From the NCBI RefSeq assembly GCF_000167355.1, contig NZ_AAEW02000009.1, positions 105,837 through 169,836 of the forward strand: a stretch of 64,000 bases of DNA. Reading direction: 5' to 3'. Position 1 is the stretch's first letter. The number at the start of each line of letters is the position of its first letter. The notes beneath the pieces were generated by a model. The model did no database searches. It was not told the origin of the DNA and saw only the letters and a program-made list of their open reading frames with translations. Below are positions 33,927-44,089 of the stretch, piece after piece. The position numbers and the translations under genes are program-made. Source of the stretch: Desulfuromonas acetoxidans DSM 684 (GTDB lineage Bacteria; Desulfobacterota; Desulfuromonadia; Desulfuromonadales; Desulfuromonadaceae).

Positions 33927-35598
33927 CAGAACCTCCCAGTTCACAATTTCGGCTTGTCAGATAACTGTGGAGATTGATCTCTTTACCACGAAGGTCCAGC
34001 TTTTTTCGAATATTTTTGCGATGGGTCTGAATGGTTTCAAAAGACAAGTTCATGGCTTCGCAGATCTCCTTACTACTTAAACCGGCTTTGATAAATCGGC
34101 AGATTTTTAGCTCACTTTTGCTCAATTTCATCAGGCCGGCATCCAAAGAATGCTCAAACCCGGTTGTCAATGCGACCAGTTGCGCTTTGAGCAGGTCAAA
34201 ATATTGGTCAACCATCTCATCTTCAAGATTTCTTCTGATCCTTTCCAGTCCTGGAACAAGTTCGGTACGGATTCGATTTGTCAGATTTTGTTCAAATTCA
34301 CGACGGTCACTTTCGATGCTTTTCAACACGTTGCGTAACGTGACATTCATCTCCTCCGATTGCAGCTTCTCTTCACGCAGCCCATTTTCCAGGGCACGCT
34401 GTTCTGTGATGTCACGTATGATGACAGGCCAGAAACGCTGCCCTTGCAGATCCATACGCGTCATTGTGATTTCACTGGGAAAGGTCGTCCCATTAACATA
34501 GAGACTGGTCACTTCGGCGCTACGCCGTTGCCCTTCCAGTAGATTTTCACTCAGTGCCATCAGAGTGAGACAACCATCAGGGTCTGTCAGCGTGCAGAAT
34601 GCTGTGCCGATGAGGACTTCAAGGGGGATCCCATACATCTCGCTGGCTTGTTGGTTGGCTTTGATGATTTCCCGATCACTGTCAATTAGCAGGATTCCTT
34701 TGCCTACCGACTGAAATATCGCATCAAGCATTTTTTCTGATCGCGTCAGAGCCTGTGTGCGTTCTGCAACGCGTTGTTCTAACAGTTGGCGATGGTCAAC
34801 CATGCAGGTAATATCGTTCAATAACAGCATCAAGCCCTGGTCGGTCAGACTTGTGTGCCCAATCGGAAGAATTTGCAGGTTGAACACCTGATGATATTGA
34901 TCGCGTTGTAATGTCAGTTCATGTGGTTGATGTGGAGGGAATCGGGTAAGAAACTGGTCAAGGTCAGAGATCGTTTGATCGAACAAAGATGCACAAAATT
35001 CTCCCAGAAGAGGGTGGCCTGAATAAAACACACGTGCTTCCGGGTTTGCGTCGGTGACGATGCCTTGCTGGTCTGTGATCAAGACCAGGTTGCTCGTCGC
35101 TTTAAAAATGTTTTCGTACGTGGCTGTTTCGCGAGCCAGCTGACGATTGGTTTGTTCAAGATCAGCCAGAGCCTCGTCATTTCCACGGTGGTGCCAATCC
35201 TTGAGAAGTCTTGTTTCAATCGTTTGGGTGAGACGGTGAAGGCGCAGGATGATTTGCTGTTTCGTTGACTCCGCAGCGACACTTTGCACAATCAACTGTT
35301 CCATCGCCGTCCACATCCCCTTAAATACGATAAGGCTCTGGGGAACTGATATCCCCCGACTACGCTGATATTTGCTGGCGTTTATAAAGTAAGACACCGC
35401 TGGGTCGTTGGGAGATAACTCACATGCCGGATTGACATCGAGCTTTTCCAATGTCGCAACCAGAAGCAAAAAACCTTTGCGCCAGTCGTCGTCGGAAAAG
35501 GGTGATTCGATAGAGTCGAACTGCTCCAGCTGTCTTTGCCACAGGTGGTGAAAATGGTCAAGACCCTCAACCAGTTGTCCCAGCAGGTCATTGATCAT
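33919..35598 (-). CDS. PAS-containing LuxR-family regulator
   Basis: 559 residues. An N-terminal helical region (about 1-150), two PAS domains (about 175-290, with LVLITDQQGIVTDANPEA; and about 310-420, with ILLIDSDREIIKANQQASEMYG), a long coiled coil (about 425-480) and a C-terminal LuxR/GerE helix-turn-helix (LSKSELKICRFIKAGLSSKE, then EAMNLSFETIQTHRKNIRKK). No kinase or receiver domain, so it senses and acts alone. Its stop overlaps the start of the cytoplasmic reductase gene, which makes the reductase its obvious target. Confidence 0.88.
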   Translation of the reverse strand: MINDLLGQLVEGLDHFHHLWQRQLEQFDSIESPFSDDDWRKGFLLLVATLEKLDVNPACELSPNDPAVSYFINASKYQRSRGISVPQSLIVFKGMWTAMEQLIVQSVAAESTKQQIILRLHRLTQTIETRLLKDWHHRGNDEALADLEQTNRQLARETATYENIFKATSNLVLITDQQGIVTDANPEARVFYSGHPLLGEFCASLFDQTISDLDQFLTRFPPHQPHELTLQRDQYHQVFNLQILPIGHTSLTDQGLMLLLNDITCMVDHRQLLEQRVAERTQALTRSEKMLDAIFQSVGKGILLIDSDREIIKANQQASEMYGIPLEVLIGTAFCTLTDPDGCLTLMALSENLLEGQRRSAEVTSLYVNGTTFPSEITMTRMDLQGQRFWPVIIRDITEQRALENGLREEKLQSEEMNVTLRNVLKSIESDRREFEQNLTNRIRTELVPGLERIRRNLEDEMVDQYFDLLKAQLVALTTGFEHSLDAGLMKLSKSELKICRFIKAGLSSKEICEAMNLSFETIQTHRKNIRKKLDLRGKEINLHSYLTSRNCELGGSDD

Positions 35599-36268
35599 GG
35601 CTTCCCCTTGTCATCTAAGTTGTCCTGATAGCGCTACAATCGTGTGATGAATGAAGTCAGATTCCTATGTTGTTCCAGTGCGTTTGTCAGGTTTTTTAAA
35701 CGTCGGCATCATTTTAAAAAGCCTGACTCAGACTGCAATGCACAGTCAGAAACACCATTCAATCATCGCTCGACCTACATCTTTTGTCGAGAGGAAAAGA
35801 TTGGTTACATCTGGTGATTTCTCGAAATGACGATTTGATTTTTGGCGTTGTTTTCGATTTGAATTCGCTCCACATTTACTGTGATAAACCTTTTTTGCAG
35901 GCGTGGAAGCCTGCGTCACGTGGGTACCAAGCGATGTGAACGGATGAAACTCGCCAGAGCAATCAGATTTGTTACATGAACCACTGAAGATCAAGCTCAA
36001 AGTCAAGACCGCTGGGTTTTGGCCCGGCAGGCAACATGAATGACAGGCGATTATAAGCGCGTGATGCGTCATTCTTAGTCATGATTCTCTGCCATACTCC
36101 ATCCAAGGCGACAAAAGAACGTTTATCTGATAAGCTCGGCTGTTCCGCGTGATTTTTATCTCATGGGGTTCTGCACCGGAATGAAAAAAGACTGGAATAG
36201 ATGGTTAAATCCGCATACAATAAATAACAATTTAGGTAATAATTATCTTGCAAACCAAAAGAGAGATC
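35599..36268. other. Non-coding region upstream of pdxA with a truncated repeat
   Basis: No gene seen. About 35890-35985 matches the 3' half of module B (gcgtggaagcctgcgtcacg to gaaccactgaag) and 35986-36045 matches the start of module A (gatcaa gctcaa agtcaa, then a diverged GCTGGG/CCCGGC stem). The stretch before pdxA is AT-rich (taataattatc). Confidence 0.6.
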
Positions 36269-37285
36269 ATGGACGCACCCGTCATCGTTACCATGGGGGA
36301 TCCCGCCGGCATTGGCCCGGAAATTATTATTAAAGCCTGGATTACCGGGGCTCTAGACGCTTTTGACATGCCGCTGGTAATTGCCGGAGATGTGGCGATT
36401 TTGCACCGCGCCGCACGGGTGCTTAAGTGCGAGGTGGCGTTTGAAGTCGGCCAACAGGGCGAAGCGGTATTGATTCACCAAGGTCGGCGTTTACGTGTCA
36501 AACCGTTGTCGATTCTCGATCCGGCAGATGTTCCGTTCGGTGAGATTCAGGCTGAATGTGGTGAGGCGATGCTCGACTATATTGAGTGGGCCTGCGAACA
36601 GTGTCGCATGGGCCGGGCTGCCGCCATGGTCACTGCGCCGATTCAAAAAGAGGCGATCCGTGCCGCCGGTTGCAACTTTCCCGGCCATACCGAATTGCTG
36701 GCTGAACGCTGCGGTGTCGATAAGGTGGTGATGATGCTCGGTGGCGAGCGCCTCAAGGTGTGTCTGGTCACCACTCATCTGGCATTACGCGATGTGCCGC
36801 AGGCGGTTACCGTCGAAGAGATTGATGCGACCCTGCGGGTGACGGATGCGGCATTTCGCCGTTATTTTACGTCCGACGCACCGCGTATCGCTGTGCTGGC
36901 TCTCAATCCCCACGCCGGTGAAGGTGGCTTGTTTGGTGACGAGGAACAGCGGCTGATCGCTCCGGCCATTGAGCGGGCGCGTCAGGCCGGGATGGATGTG
37001 TCCGGGCCGCACAGTGCCGACACCCTGTTTCACTTTGCCGTGCAGGGCGCGTATGACGCCGTGGTGTGCATGTACCACGACCAAGGGCTGATTCCGTTGA
37101 AGCTGCTCCATTTTGACGATGGCGTTAATGTTACGCTGGGGCTGCCGATTATTCGCACTTCCGTGGATCACGGTACGGCCTATGATCTGGCCGGAACCGG
37201 CCGGGCCAGTTGCGAGAGTCTGGTGGCGGCGCTTCGCACCGCCGTCGCTATGCATCACCGTGCCGAAGAAAATAGCCTTACGTAA
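36269..37285 (+). CDS. pdxA: 4-hydroxythreonine-4-phosphate dehydrogenase
   Basis: 338 residues. PdxA oxidises 4-phosphohydroxy-L-threonine in vitamin B6 synthesis. Signatures: [13 protein letters not shown] at the N-terminus, the metal-binding histidines in [29 protein letters not shown] and [13 protein letters not shown], and [16 protein letters not shown] near the end. ATG 36269 follows GAGAG; an in-frame TTG 21 nt upstream is less likely. uvrA begins 35 nt after the stop. Confidence 0.94.
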   Translation: MDAPVIVTMGDPAGIGPEIIIKAWITGALDAFDMPLVIAGDVAILHRAARVLKCEVAFEVGQQGEAVLIHQGRRLRVKPLSILDPADVPFGEIQAECGEAMLDYIEWACEQCRMGRAAAMVTAPIQKEAIRAAGCNFPGHTELLAERCGVDKVVMMLGGERLKVCLVTTHLALRDVPQAVTVEEIDATLRVTDAAFRRYFTSDAPRIAVLALNPHAGEGGLFGDEEQRLIAPAIERARQAGMDVSGPHSADTLFHFAVQGAYDAVVCMYHDQGLIPLKLLHFDDGVNVTLGLPIIRTSVDHGTAYDLAGTGRASCESLVAALRTAVAMHHRAEENSLT

Positions 37286-37320
37286 AGAACGGCCCTCCAG
37301 GGTTGTGAAAGAGAACGGTT

Positions 37321-40137
37321 ATGATCGATAAAATCATTGTCAAAGGTGCCCGTGAGCACAATCTGAAAGATATCGACGTCGAGATCCCTCGCGACAAACT
37401 GGTGGTGGTGACCGGGGTGTCCGGCTCGGGCAAGTCGACCCTGGCTTTTGACACCATCTACGCCGAAGGGCAGCGACGCTATGTTGAGAGTCTGTCGGCC
37501 TATGCCCGCCAGTTTCTTGAGCAGATGGAAAAGCCCGATGTCGACAGCATCGACGGGTTGTCGCCGGCCATCTCCATTGAACAGAAAACCACGTCAAAAA
37601 ATCCCCGCTCCACTGTGGGCACGGTGACCGAGATTTACGATTATCTGCGCCTGCTGTTTGCCCGTATCGGCAAGGTGTTCTGCCATCACTGTGGCCGCGA
37701 GATTGCCGCCCAGAGTGTGCAACAGATGGTCGATCAGGTGATGAGTTTTCCCGAGCGTACCAAGTTGCTGATTCTGGCACCGCTGGTCAAGGGGCGAAAA
37801 GGGGAATACCGTAAAGAGTTACAGCAGTTGCAAGCGGATGGCTTTGTCCGGGTACGCATCGACGGCGCGCTTTATGAGCTGGCCGAGACCCCGGAGCTGG
37901 ACAAGAAAAAGAAGCACACCATTGAGGTGGTCGTTGACCGCCTGATCGTCAAGGAGGGGATTGAAAGCCGTCTGGCCGACTCGCTGGAAACCGCTTTGCG
38001 TCTTGGTGATGGTCTGGTCATGGTGCAGGATGTCGATGGAGCCTGTCATCAGTTTTCGGAAAAACATGCCTGTATCGATTGCGGCATCTCGTATGCCGAG
38101 GTGGAGCCGCGCATGTTTTCGTTTAACAATCCCCACGGCGCCTGCCCGGACTGTTCCGGCCTGGGGACACGTAATTATTTTGATCCGGACCAGGTGGTGC
38201 CCCATGCCGATCTGACCCTGCGTGAGGGTGCTATTGCCCCATGGGTGACGCGCAAGGGGTTCTATTATCAGCAACTGCTCGAATCGCTGGCCGACCATTA
38301 CGGTTTTGACACCAACACGCCGTATCGCGATCTGTCGGAACGGATTCGTAAGATTCTGATGTACGGCTCCGGCGATGAAGAGATCCGCTTTTACTATGAT
38401 CAGGGCGAACGGCGTCATTTTTATCACAAGGTGTTTGAGGGGGTGGTCCCTAACCTCGAGCGCCGTTATCGCGATAGTGACAGCGATACCATGCGCGAAA
38501 AGCTGGAGCAGTACATGGACATCATGCCCTGCCCCAGTTGCCACGGCGCACGCCTGCGCCCGGAGTCGCTGCATGTCAAGGTTGACGATAAAAGCATCTA
38601 TGAGCTGTGTGAGCTGTCGGTGGCCGGGGCGCTGGACTTTTTCAACAACCTGCAATTGAGCAGCAAGGATGCCGAGATCGGCCAACGGATTCTCAAAGAG
38701 ATCCGAGAACGGCTTGGTTTTCTGGTGCAGGTTGGTCTCGATTATCTGACCTTGAATCGTGCCGCAGGTACCCTGTCCGGTGGCGAAGGACAGCGCATCC
38801 GTCTGGCCACTCAGATTGGTTCGTCATTGATGGGCGTGCTGTACATCCTCGACGAACCGTCCATTGGTCTGCATCAGCGCGATAATCGCCGTTTGCTGGA
38901 AACCCTGGTTCACTTACGCGATCTGGGCAACACGGTGCTGGTGGTAGAGCACGACGAAGAGACGATTCTCGAAGCGGATTATGTCCTCGACATGGGACCG
39001 GCCGCCGGTGTCCATGGTGGCGAAGTGGTTTCTGAAGGCACGCCAAAAGAGATTGTCGCAGACCCCAAGTCGCTTACCGGCCGCTATCTCAGTGGCGAGT
39101 TGGAGGTGCCAGTGCCGTCACAGCGGCGGACGGCTGAGCGTTGGCTGGAGGTTCTTGGGGCCGAGGCCAACAATCTGCAACAAGTCGATGCCCGCTTTCC
39201 TCTCGGCGTTATGACCTGTGTCACCGGTGTGTCCGGCTCTGGCAAGTCAACGTTGGTGATCGATACCCTGTATCGCAGTCTTGCCCAGCACCTTAACCGC
39301 AGCCGCGAGAAGTCCGGTAAGCTCAAGGGGATCAGTGGTCTGGAGCACCTGGATAAAGTGGTGGATATCGATCAGTCCCCCATCGGCCGTACGCCACGCT
39401 CCAACCCGGCCACCTACACCGGCGTGTTCAGCGATATTCGTGAGCTGTTTGCCCAATTGCCGGAAGCTAAAATTCGCGGCTACAAGCCGGGACGTTTTTC
39501 GTTCAATGTCAAGGGCGGCCGCTGCGAGGCGTGTAACGGCGATGGTGTGCTGAAAATTGAGATGCACTTTTTACCCGATGTCTATGTGCAGTGCGAAGTG
39601 TGCGGTGGTGCGCGCTACAACCGTGAGACCCTGCAGGTGCATTACAAGGGCAAAAGCATCGCCGATATTCTCGACATGACGGTCAATCAGGCCAGCAAGT
39701 TTCTCGAAAACATTCCGCGTATTCACAACAAACTGCAGACGATCCGCGATGTCGGCCTCGGCTACATCAAGCTGGGCCAAAGCGCCACCACCCTGTCCGG
39801 GGGCGAGGCACAGCGGGTTAAGTTGGCCAAGGAGCTCGGAAAACGGGCCACCGGGCGCACTATTTATATTCTCGATGAGCCGACCACCGGTCTTCACTTT
39901 GACGATGTGCGCAAGTTGATGGAGGTATTGCACCGGTTAGTGGACACCGGCAACACCGTGATTATCATTGAGCACAACCTTGATGTGATCAAAACCGCCG
40001 ACCATGTTATCGATCTCGGCCCCGAAGGGGGCAGTGGCGGCGGGATGATTGTTGCCAGCGGCACGCCGGAACAGGTGGCGCTTAACAGCCACTCCCATAC
40101 CGGCCGATATTTGCGCTCTTATCTCGATCTTGTGTAA
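37321..40137 (+). CDS. uvrA: Excinuclease ABC subunit A
   Basis: 938 residues, full length. Two ABC ATPase halves: first Walker [15 protein letters not shown], signature [16 protein letters not shown], Walker [16 protein letters not shown]; second Walker [15 protein letters not shown], signature [16 protein letters not shown], Walker [16 protein letters not shown]. Zinc modules: CHHC, CIDC with CPDC, CPSC, and CEAC with CEVC. It recognises bulky DNA damage in nucleotide excision repair. Confidence 0.97.
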   Translation: MIDKIIVKGAREHNLKDIDVEIPRDKLVVVTGVSGSGKSTLAFDTIYAEGQRRYVESLSAYARQFLEQMEKPDVDSIDGLSPAISIEQKTTSKNPRSTVGTVTEIYDYLRLLFARIGKVFCHHCGREIAAQSVQQMVDQVMSFPERTKLLILAPLVKGRKGEYRKELQQLQADGFVRVRIDGALYELAETPELDKKKKHTIEVVVDRLIVKEGIESRLADSLETALRLGDGLVMVQDVDGACHQFSEKHACIDCGISYAEVEPRMFSFNNPHGACPDCSGLGTRNYFDPDQVVPHADLTLREGAIAPWVTRKGFYYQQLLESLADHYGFDTNTPYRDLSERIRKILMYGSGDEEIRFYYDQGERRHFYHKVFEGVVPNLERRYRDSDSDTMREKLEQYMDIMPCPSCHGARLRPESLHVKVDDKSIYELCELSVAGALDFFNNLQLSSKDAEIGQRILKEIRERLGFLVQVGLDYLTLNRAAGTLSGGEGQRIRLATQIGSSLMGVLYILDEPSIGLHQRDNRRLLETLVHLRDLGNTVLVVEHDEETILEADYVLDMGPAAGVHGGEVVSEGTPKEIVADPKSLTGRYLSGELEVPVPSQRRTAERWLEVLGAEANNLQQVDARFPLGVMTCVTGVSGSGKSTLVIDTLYRSLAQHLNRSREKSGKLKGISGLEHLDKVVDIDQSPIGRTPRSNPATYTGVFSDIRELFAQLPEAKIRGYKPGRFSFNVKGGRCEACNGDGVLKIEMHFLPDVYVQCEVCGGARYNRETLQVHYKGKSIADILDMTVNQASKFLENIPRIHNKLQTIRDVGLGYIKLGQSATTLSGGEAQRVKLAKELGKRATGRTIYILDEPTTGLHFDDVRKLMEVLHRLVDTGNTVIIIEHNLDVIKTADHVIDLGPEGGSGGGMIVASGTPEQVALNSHSHTGRYLRSYLDLV

Positions 40138-40169
40138 ATAACAAACAGCCGTGCATGCAACCAATTTTT

Positions 40170-40205
40170 CAGTTAGAATGTGCATTCATCATCTTATTCT
40201 AACTG
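40170..40205 (+). promoter_or_regulatory. 10-bp inverted repeat upstream of the LpxR-like gene
   Basis: CAGTTAGAAT (40170-40179) and ATTCTAACTG (40196-40205) are perfect inverses with a 16-nt spacer. The right arm ends 5 nt before the ribosome site (AGGAGG). It may be an operator or a leader hairpin; it lacks a T-tract for termination. Confidence 0.45.
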
Positions 40206-40220
40206 TTGTCAGGAGGTTGC

Positions 40221-41114
40221 ATGCCCGCTCGTCTGTTGCTTCTCGGTGTCCTATTCTGTTTTAGTGTGATTGTGGCCGTGTCACCAGCGGTAGCGCAAGA
40301 AAGCGCACCGTCGTTGTGGAGTCTTGGTATTGCCAACGATAGCTTCTTTGATCAGGATCGTGGTTATACCAGTGGTTGGGATATTGCTTTCACTCCCCAG
40401 GCGTCACCATTTACAGTACGGATCGGCCAGGATATCTATACGCCGGACCGTGATAACAGCGAGATGCCTCCTCCCGGACAGCACCCCTACGCAGCCTGGT
40501 TATATGCCCGCGGCGATTATCGCTATCAGCTCTGCCCAGTGGTTCTGATGACCACCAGCGTCAGTTTCGGTACCACCGGAGAGCGGGCCTTGGGCGAAGA
40601 GTTTCAGGATGTGGCGCATCAGGTTCTCGGTTTTGATGAGTATGAAGGCTGGGACAGCCAGGTTTCCGAGCGCTGGGGCTGGATTGTCGGTGTTGAACTG
40701 CTGTGGCAACAGCCTCTGCTCAGGACACCTGCAGGTTATGGCCTGGATCTGATCACCATGCTGGAAGGCCAGGGGGGCAATATCCTTGTTGATCTCAGTG
40801 CGGGAGTCGGAGTGCGCTTTGGCTATCACCTCCCTGAACTCTCGGCGACGCCCGAACCAAATGCGCCAAAATCAGTCTATTTTACCCTGTATGGAGAGCG
40901 CAAAATCGTTGATAAGAACGTGTTTCTCGAAGGGGTGAGCAGCAGAGATTACAGTGTTGAGCCGGAACGGGGTGTGAATACTCTGAGTTGCGGTGTCCAT
41001 TGGCGCGAAGGGGCTTATCAGGTTGACCTCGATTTTTATTTTCCCGAGCAGGAGTTTAAAGACCAGGACCTGACCTATCGCTATGGGGTGCTGCGTTTGA
41101 GTTACTGGTACTAA
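40221..41114 (+). CDS. LpxR-like (DUF2219) outer-membrane protein
   Basis: 297 residues. The signal peptide (about 1-27, ending AVAQ) precedes alternating amphipathic beta strands ending in an aromatic Tyr (RYGVLRLSYWY), typical of an outer-membrane barrel. The DUF2219/LpxR signature is seen in SLGIANDSFFDQDRGYTSGW (conserved Asn and Asp) and PYAAWLYARG. LpxR removes a 3'-acyloxyacyl chain from lipid A in some pathogens. Whether this homologue has that activity is not clear. ATG 40221 follows CAGGAGG. Confidence 0.8.
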   Translation: MPARLLLLGVLFCFSVIVAVSPAVAQESAPSLWSLGIANDSFFDQDRGYTSGWDIAFTPQASPFTVRIGQDIYTPDRDNSEMPPPGQHPYAAWLYARGDYRYQLCPVVLMTTSVSFGTTGERALGEEFQDVAHQVLGFDEYEGWDSQVSERWGWIVGVELLWQQPLLRTPAGYGLDLITMLEGQGGNILVDLSAGVGVRFGYHLPELSATPEPNAPKSVYFTLYGERKIVDKNVFLEGVSSRDYSVEPERGVNTLSCGVHWREGAYQVDLDFYFPEQEFKDQDLTYRYGVLRLSYWY

Positions 41115-41142
41115 TTTCCCATTTTTCCGGATTACTGAAAAA

Positions 41143-41174
41143 GGGTTCTTCATTTTTGAAGCGCCCTTTTTTTA
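41143..41174. terminator. Bidirectional hairpin terminator
   Basis: AAGGGTTCTTC and GAAGCGCCCTT form a stem with one internal mismatch around ATTTTT, followed by a long T-run (plus strand) and preceded by A residues. It lies between convergent genes. Confidence 0.75.
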
Positions 41175-41194
41175 TGGGCAGGTCAGGAATGGTC

Positions 41195-41656
41195 TTAATG
41201 CGCGCTGTGGGACTGGACCATACGTAGCGGTGGCCGCTGCTGGTCTTCGAGCCAGCGGCACATAGTGCGGAATACCTCAATTTCGCTGATTTCAGCGAGG
41301 TTGCGTAAGTCGATGGCAATGCCGGTGCTGTTCATGCGCAAAAACTCCATGTCCCACAGATCGCAGGGGGTGAGTTTTCCACTGCGGTAGTCCTGCTTGC
41401 ACGGCGTGTAAAGGTGCAGGTTTTGGCGGAAATAGGTCATTTTGGCAACGCATAGATCGTAGAAAGAGAAGACCAGCTCAAGGATGTGGCAGCGACGAAA
41501 AGCGCGATGCGTCGCATAAGGATGGTCGGGACGATTAGCAAAGCAGCGTACCCAGTAGATCTTGTTGTCGACCTGTTTGGGAACCAGCTTGAATTTTTTG
41601 ATCAACTGCTGTTTTTCTGTAGGCAGTTCATTGAGAAGTTGGTCGTCGTTAATCAT
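41195..41656 (-). CDS. Hypothetical protein
   Basis: 153 residues, soluble, no signal peptide. It is aromatic-rich (KIYWVRCFANRPDHPYATHRAF) and has a Lys-rich N-terminus. No known family is recognised. The ribosome site upstream of ATG 41656 includes GGAG-like bases (ccaaggatctgc). It appears to be a single gene with a terminator shared with the LpxR-like gene. Confidence 0.6.
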   Translation of the reverse strand: MINDDQLLNELPTEKQQLIKKFKLVPKQVDNKIYWVRCFANRPDHPYATHRAFRRCHILELVFSFYDLCVAKMTYFRQNLHLYTPCKQDYRSGKLTPCDLWDMEFLRMNSTGIAIDLRNLAEISEIEVFRTMCRWLEDQQRPPLRMVQSHSAH

Positions 41657-41770
41657 ATGCAGATCCTTGGCAGGAGATGAACGATTAGCGAGTCCAAACT
41701 AAATCAGATGATTTGATATGTCCAATTGGAATTACTGATTATTTAATCGAAGCCTATCAGGCGGGGAAAT

Positions 41771-41798
41771 AAAAAAGCCGAGGCGTAGGCCTCGGCTT
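41771..41798 (-). terminator. Terminator of the CoA-disulfide-reductase-like gene
   Basis: On the minus strand AAGCCGAGGC and GCCTCGGCTT form a 10-bp stem around a 4-nt loop, followed by TTTTTTATTT. A textbook intrinsic terminator. Confidence 0.85.
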
Positions 41799-41820
41799 GG
41801 AAGGATGATCTTAACCAAAA

Positions 41821-43494
41821 TTATTCGAATTCATAAGGCCAGGCAAGGACGCCGCCTTCCATGTAGCGGACATTGGTAAAACCGGCCTGTTGCAGAATAA
41901 TCTGCGCTTCGAAGCCGCGCAGGCTCAGCTTGCAAAATGGAATAATCAACTGATCCTTGGGAAGCTCGTCAAGACGTTTGCGCAGCGCTCCGAGCGGCAC
42001 CAGCGTGGCACCTGGAATACGGATCTCCTCGTATTCAGCAGGAGAGCGGACATCCAGAAGGATGACAGGCTCACCGCTGTTGACAAGGTCAACCGCTTCA
42101 CAAGGACTCATGCTGTCAGCCAGGCCGTCGAGCTTGTTACGCATGGCATTGGCCGCCTGAATCAGAGCATCCATCGCATTGGCGAACGGCGGTGCGTAAC
42201 ACAGATCAAACTGGGCGAGTTGGTCGACCGTAGCGCCCATGGTCACGGCTGAGGCAACGACATCGAGGCGTTTATCAACCACACCCGGGCCGACGATCTG
42301 GGCACCGAGCAGTTTGCGAGTTTGCCGGTCGGCGATCAGCTTGATAATGATCGGTTTGTTGCCGGGATACAGATGGGCGATATCCGGTGAGGTGGCAATC
42401 AGGCTGACGGAGTCGTAGCCGTTAAGGCGGGCATCTTCAGCGCTGAGACCGGTGCGGGCAACATTCAGATCAAAAACTTTAACCACCAGGCTGCCGAGAA
42501 TACCGGGAAAGCGATCTGCTTGACCGGCGATTACGTTGGCGGCAACGCGGCCGTGTTTATTGGCTGTGGAACCGAGTGGGACATAGACGGGCTTACCGGT
42601 CAATTGGTCAATGGACTCGACACAGTCACCAACGGCATAGATGGCGGGATCGTTGGTCTGCATCTGGTCGTTAACGGCAATGGCGCCGGTTGTTCCCAGT
42701 TCGATACCGGCATCCTTGGCCAGCTCCGTAACCGGCCGCACGCCAATAGCCATAATCACCATGTCAGCCGGGTATTCCCCCTGCTCAGTGATCACTTTTT
42801 CAACGCGGTCCTGTCCTTCGATGCGCAGCAGCGGTTCCGCCAGGCGCAGGTTGACGCCGTTTTTACGCAGTTCCCGATGGACAATGGCCGCGCTGCTGAA
42901 ATCAAGGGCCGTGGCCATCACCTGATCCTTCATCTCCAGCAGAGTGACGTTGATCCCGCGTTTGGTGAGGGCTTCTGCCACTTCCAAACCAATCAGACCG
43001 CCACCGACCACCACGGCATTTTTGGCGGTGTCGGCCAGTGCGTCAAGTTGTTCGGCGTGTTCCATGGTCTTGAGCGGAAGAACACCGTCCAGATCGTGAC
43101 CGGGAACCGGAGGAACTATCGGTGTATTCCCTGTCGCCATCACTAAGGTGTCATAGCTGAGGGTTTGGACACGATCCTCGTCAAGAGAGCGGATGGTGAC
43201 CGTTTTGGCATCGCGATCAATGGCTGTTGCTTCGCTACGGGTTAGCGTGGTGAATCCTTTGACATTGGCAAAAAACGTCTCGTCACGCAGGACACCGACA
43301 GGTGTTTTGCGGACCTCCATCAGGTCGTCATAGAGACCTTCAATATAATAGGGTAATGGACAGGCGCCGTAAGAGATGTTTTTGGTTCGATCAATGACGG
43401 TAATTTCAGCATCGGCATCAAGGCGACGTAGACGACAAGCGGTTTTCATACCCGCTGCAACACCACCAACGATGAGGATTTTACGAGAATGCAT
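41821..43494 (-). CDS. CoA-disulfide reductase-rhodanese fusion (CoADR-RHD type)
   Basis: 557 residues. FAD domain (ILIVGGVAAGMKTACRLRR), single catalytic Cys in YGACPLPYYIEG (about residue 45), NADH domain (NAVVVGGGLIGLEVAEAL), ribityl-FAD element (IYAVGDCVESI) and a dimerisation domain to about 455. A rhodanese domain ends the protein (about 465-557) with the persulfide Cys in IIPFCKLSLRGFEA. Fusions of this layout reduce CoA disulfide, persulfides or polysulfide. That fits a sulfur-respiring organism, though substrate is inferred. AGGAG lies 9 nt before ATG 43494. Confidence 0.9.
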   Translation of the reverse strand: MHSRKILIVGGVAAGMKTACRLRRLDADAEITVIDRTKNISYGACPLPYYIEGLYDDLMEVRKTPVGVLRDETFFANVKGFTTLTRSEATAIDRDAKTVTIRSLDEDRVQTLSYDTLVMATGNTPIVPPVPGHDLDGVLPLKTMEHAEQLDALADTAKNAVVVGGGLIGLEVAEALTKRGINVTLLEMKDQVMATALDFSSAAIVHRELRKNGVNLRLAEPLLRIEGQDRVEKVITEQGEYPADMVIMAIGVRPVTELAKDAGIELGTTGAIAVNDQMQTNDPAIYAVGDCVESIDQLTGKPVYVPLGSTANKHGRVAANVIAGQADRFPGILGSLVVKVFDLNVARTGLSAEDARLNGYDSVSLIATSPDIAHLYPGNKPIIIKLIADRQTRKLLGAQIVGPGVVDKRLDVVASAVTMGATVDQLAQFDLCYAPPFANAMDALIQAANAMRNKLDGLADSMSPCEAVDLVNSGEPVILLDVRSPAEYEEIRIPGATLVPLGALRKRLDELPKDQLIIPFCKLSLRGFEAQIILQQAGFTNVRYMEGGVLAWPYEFE

Positions 43495-43747
43495 AATCGG
43501 AAACTCCTTGTAAACATCATTTCATCAAAGTTGTCACCATATACCGAATGGCCATTGTTTTCTACCGCCAAACGGCAAAAAAAGCATTTTTTATTGGAAT
43601 GTTATGCGAATGTTAATTCTATTATTGCTGTGTTTTTAACCTGTAAAAAAGGGCCACTGTATGACTGCGATGTGATTTGTTATAGTTAAGACTGTTGCCG
43701 GAGTTTCCAGGTAAAAATGCTCAGGTTGGTAACAGATGGGAGGTTGC

Positions 43748-44074
43748 ATGGAGAAATGTCCTGAATGTCATGAACCGCAAAAGGGGAAATACTGGTGCCG
43801 CAACTGCAAGCGGGTGTTTGTCTGTCCCAATCCGCAATGTGGTGCTGAAATGTCTCAAGCGCGCGATAACTGTCCGCGCTGTGGCTTGTTGTTTGAAGAT
43901 TATATCGTGCGACGCAAAATGTATCGCCGCTGTCCGAAATGCAAAAAAAAGCAGGGGCTGTCGGACAATCAGTGCCGTTATTGCCAGTACTGGTTCACCT
44001 GCCCAACCTGTGGCCATCCGGTGACGTCCACCAGTATGTTGAGCTGCCCACGCTGCGCAACCCGGCTGCGTTAG
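43748..44074 (+). CDS. Multi-zinc-ribbon protein
   Basis: 108 residues with seven Cys pairs, most as CxxC or CxxxxC: CPECHEP, CRNC, CPNPQC, CPRCG, CPKC, CRYC, CPTCG and CPRCATRL. It probably binds three or four zinc ions as stacked ribbons. No catalytic domain. ATG 43748 follows GGGAGG. The stop is 15 nt before the cardiolipin synthase gene, so the two are co-transcribed. Function unknown; nucleic-acid or protein binding is inferred from fold only. Confidence 0.75.
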   Translation: MEKCPECHEPQKGKYWCRNCKRVFVCPNPQCGAEMSQARDNCPRCGLLFEDYIVRRKMYRRCPKCKKKQGLSDNQCRYCQYWFTCPTCGHPVTSTSMLSCPRCATRLR

Positions 44075-44089
44075 GCGGAACGAGGGGTT

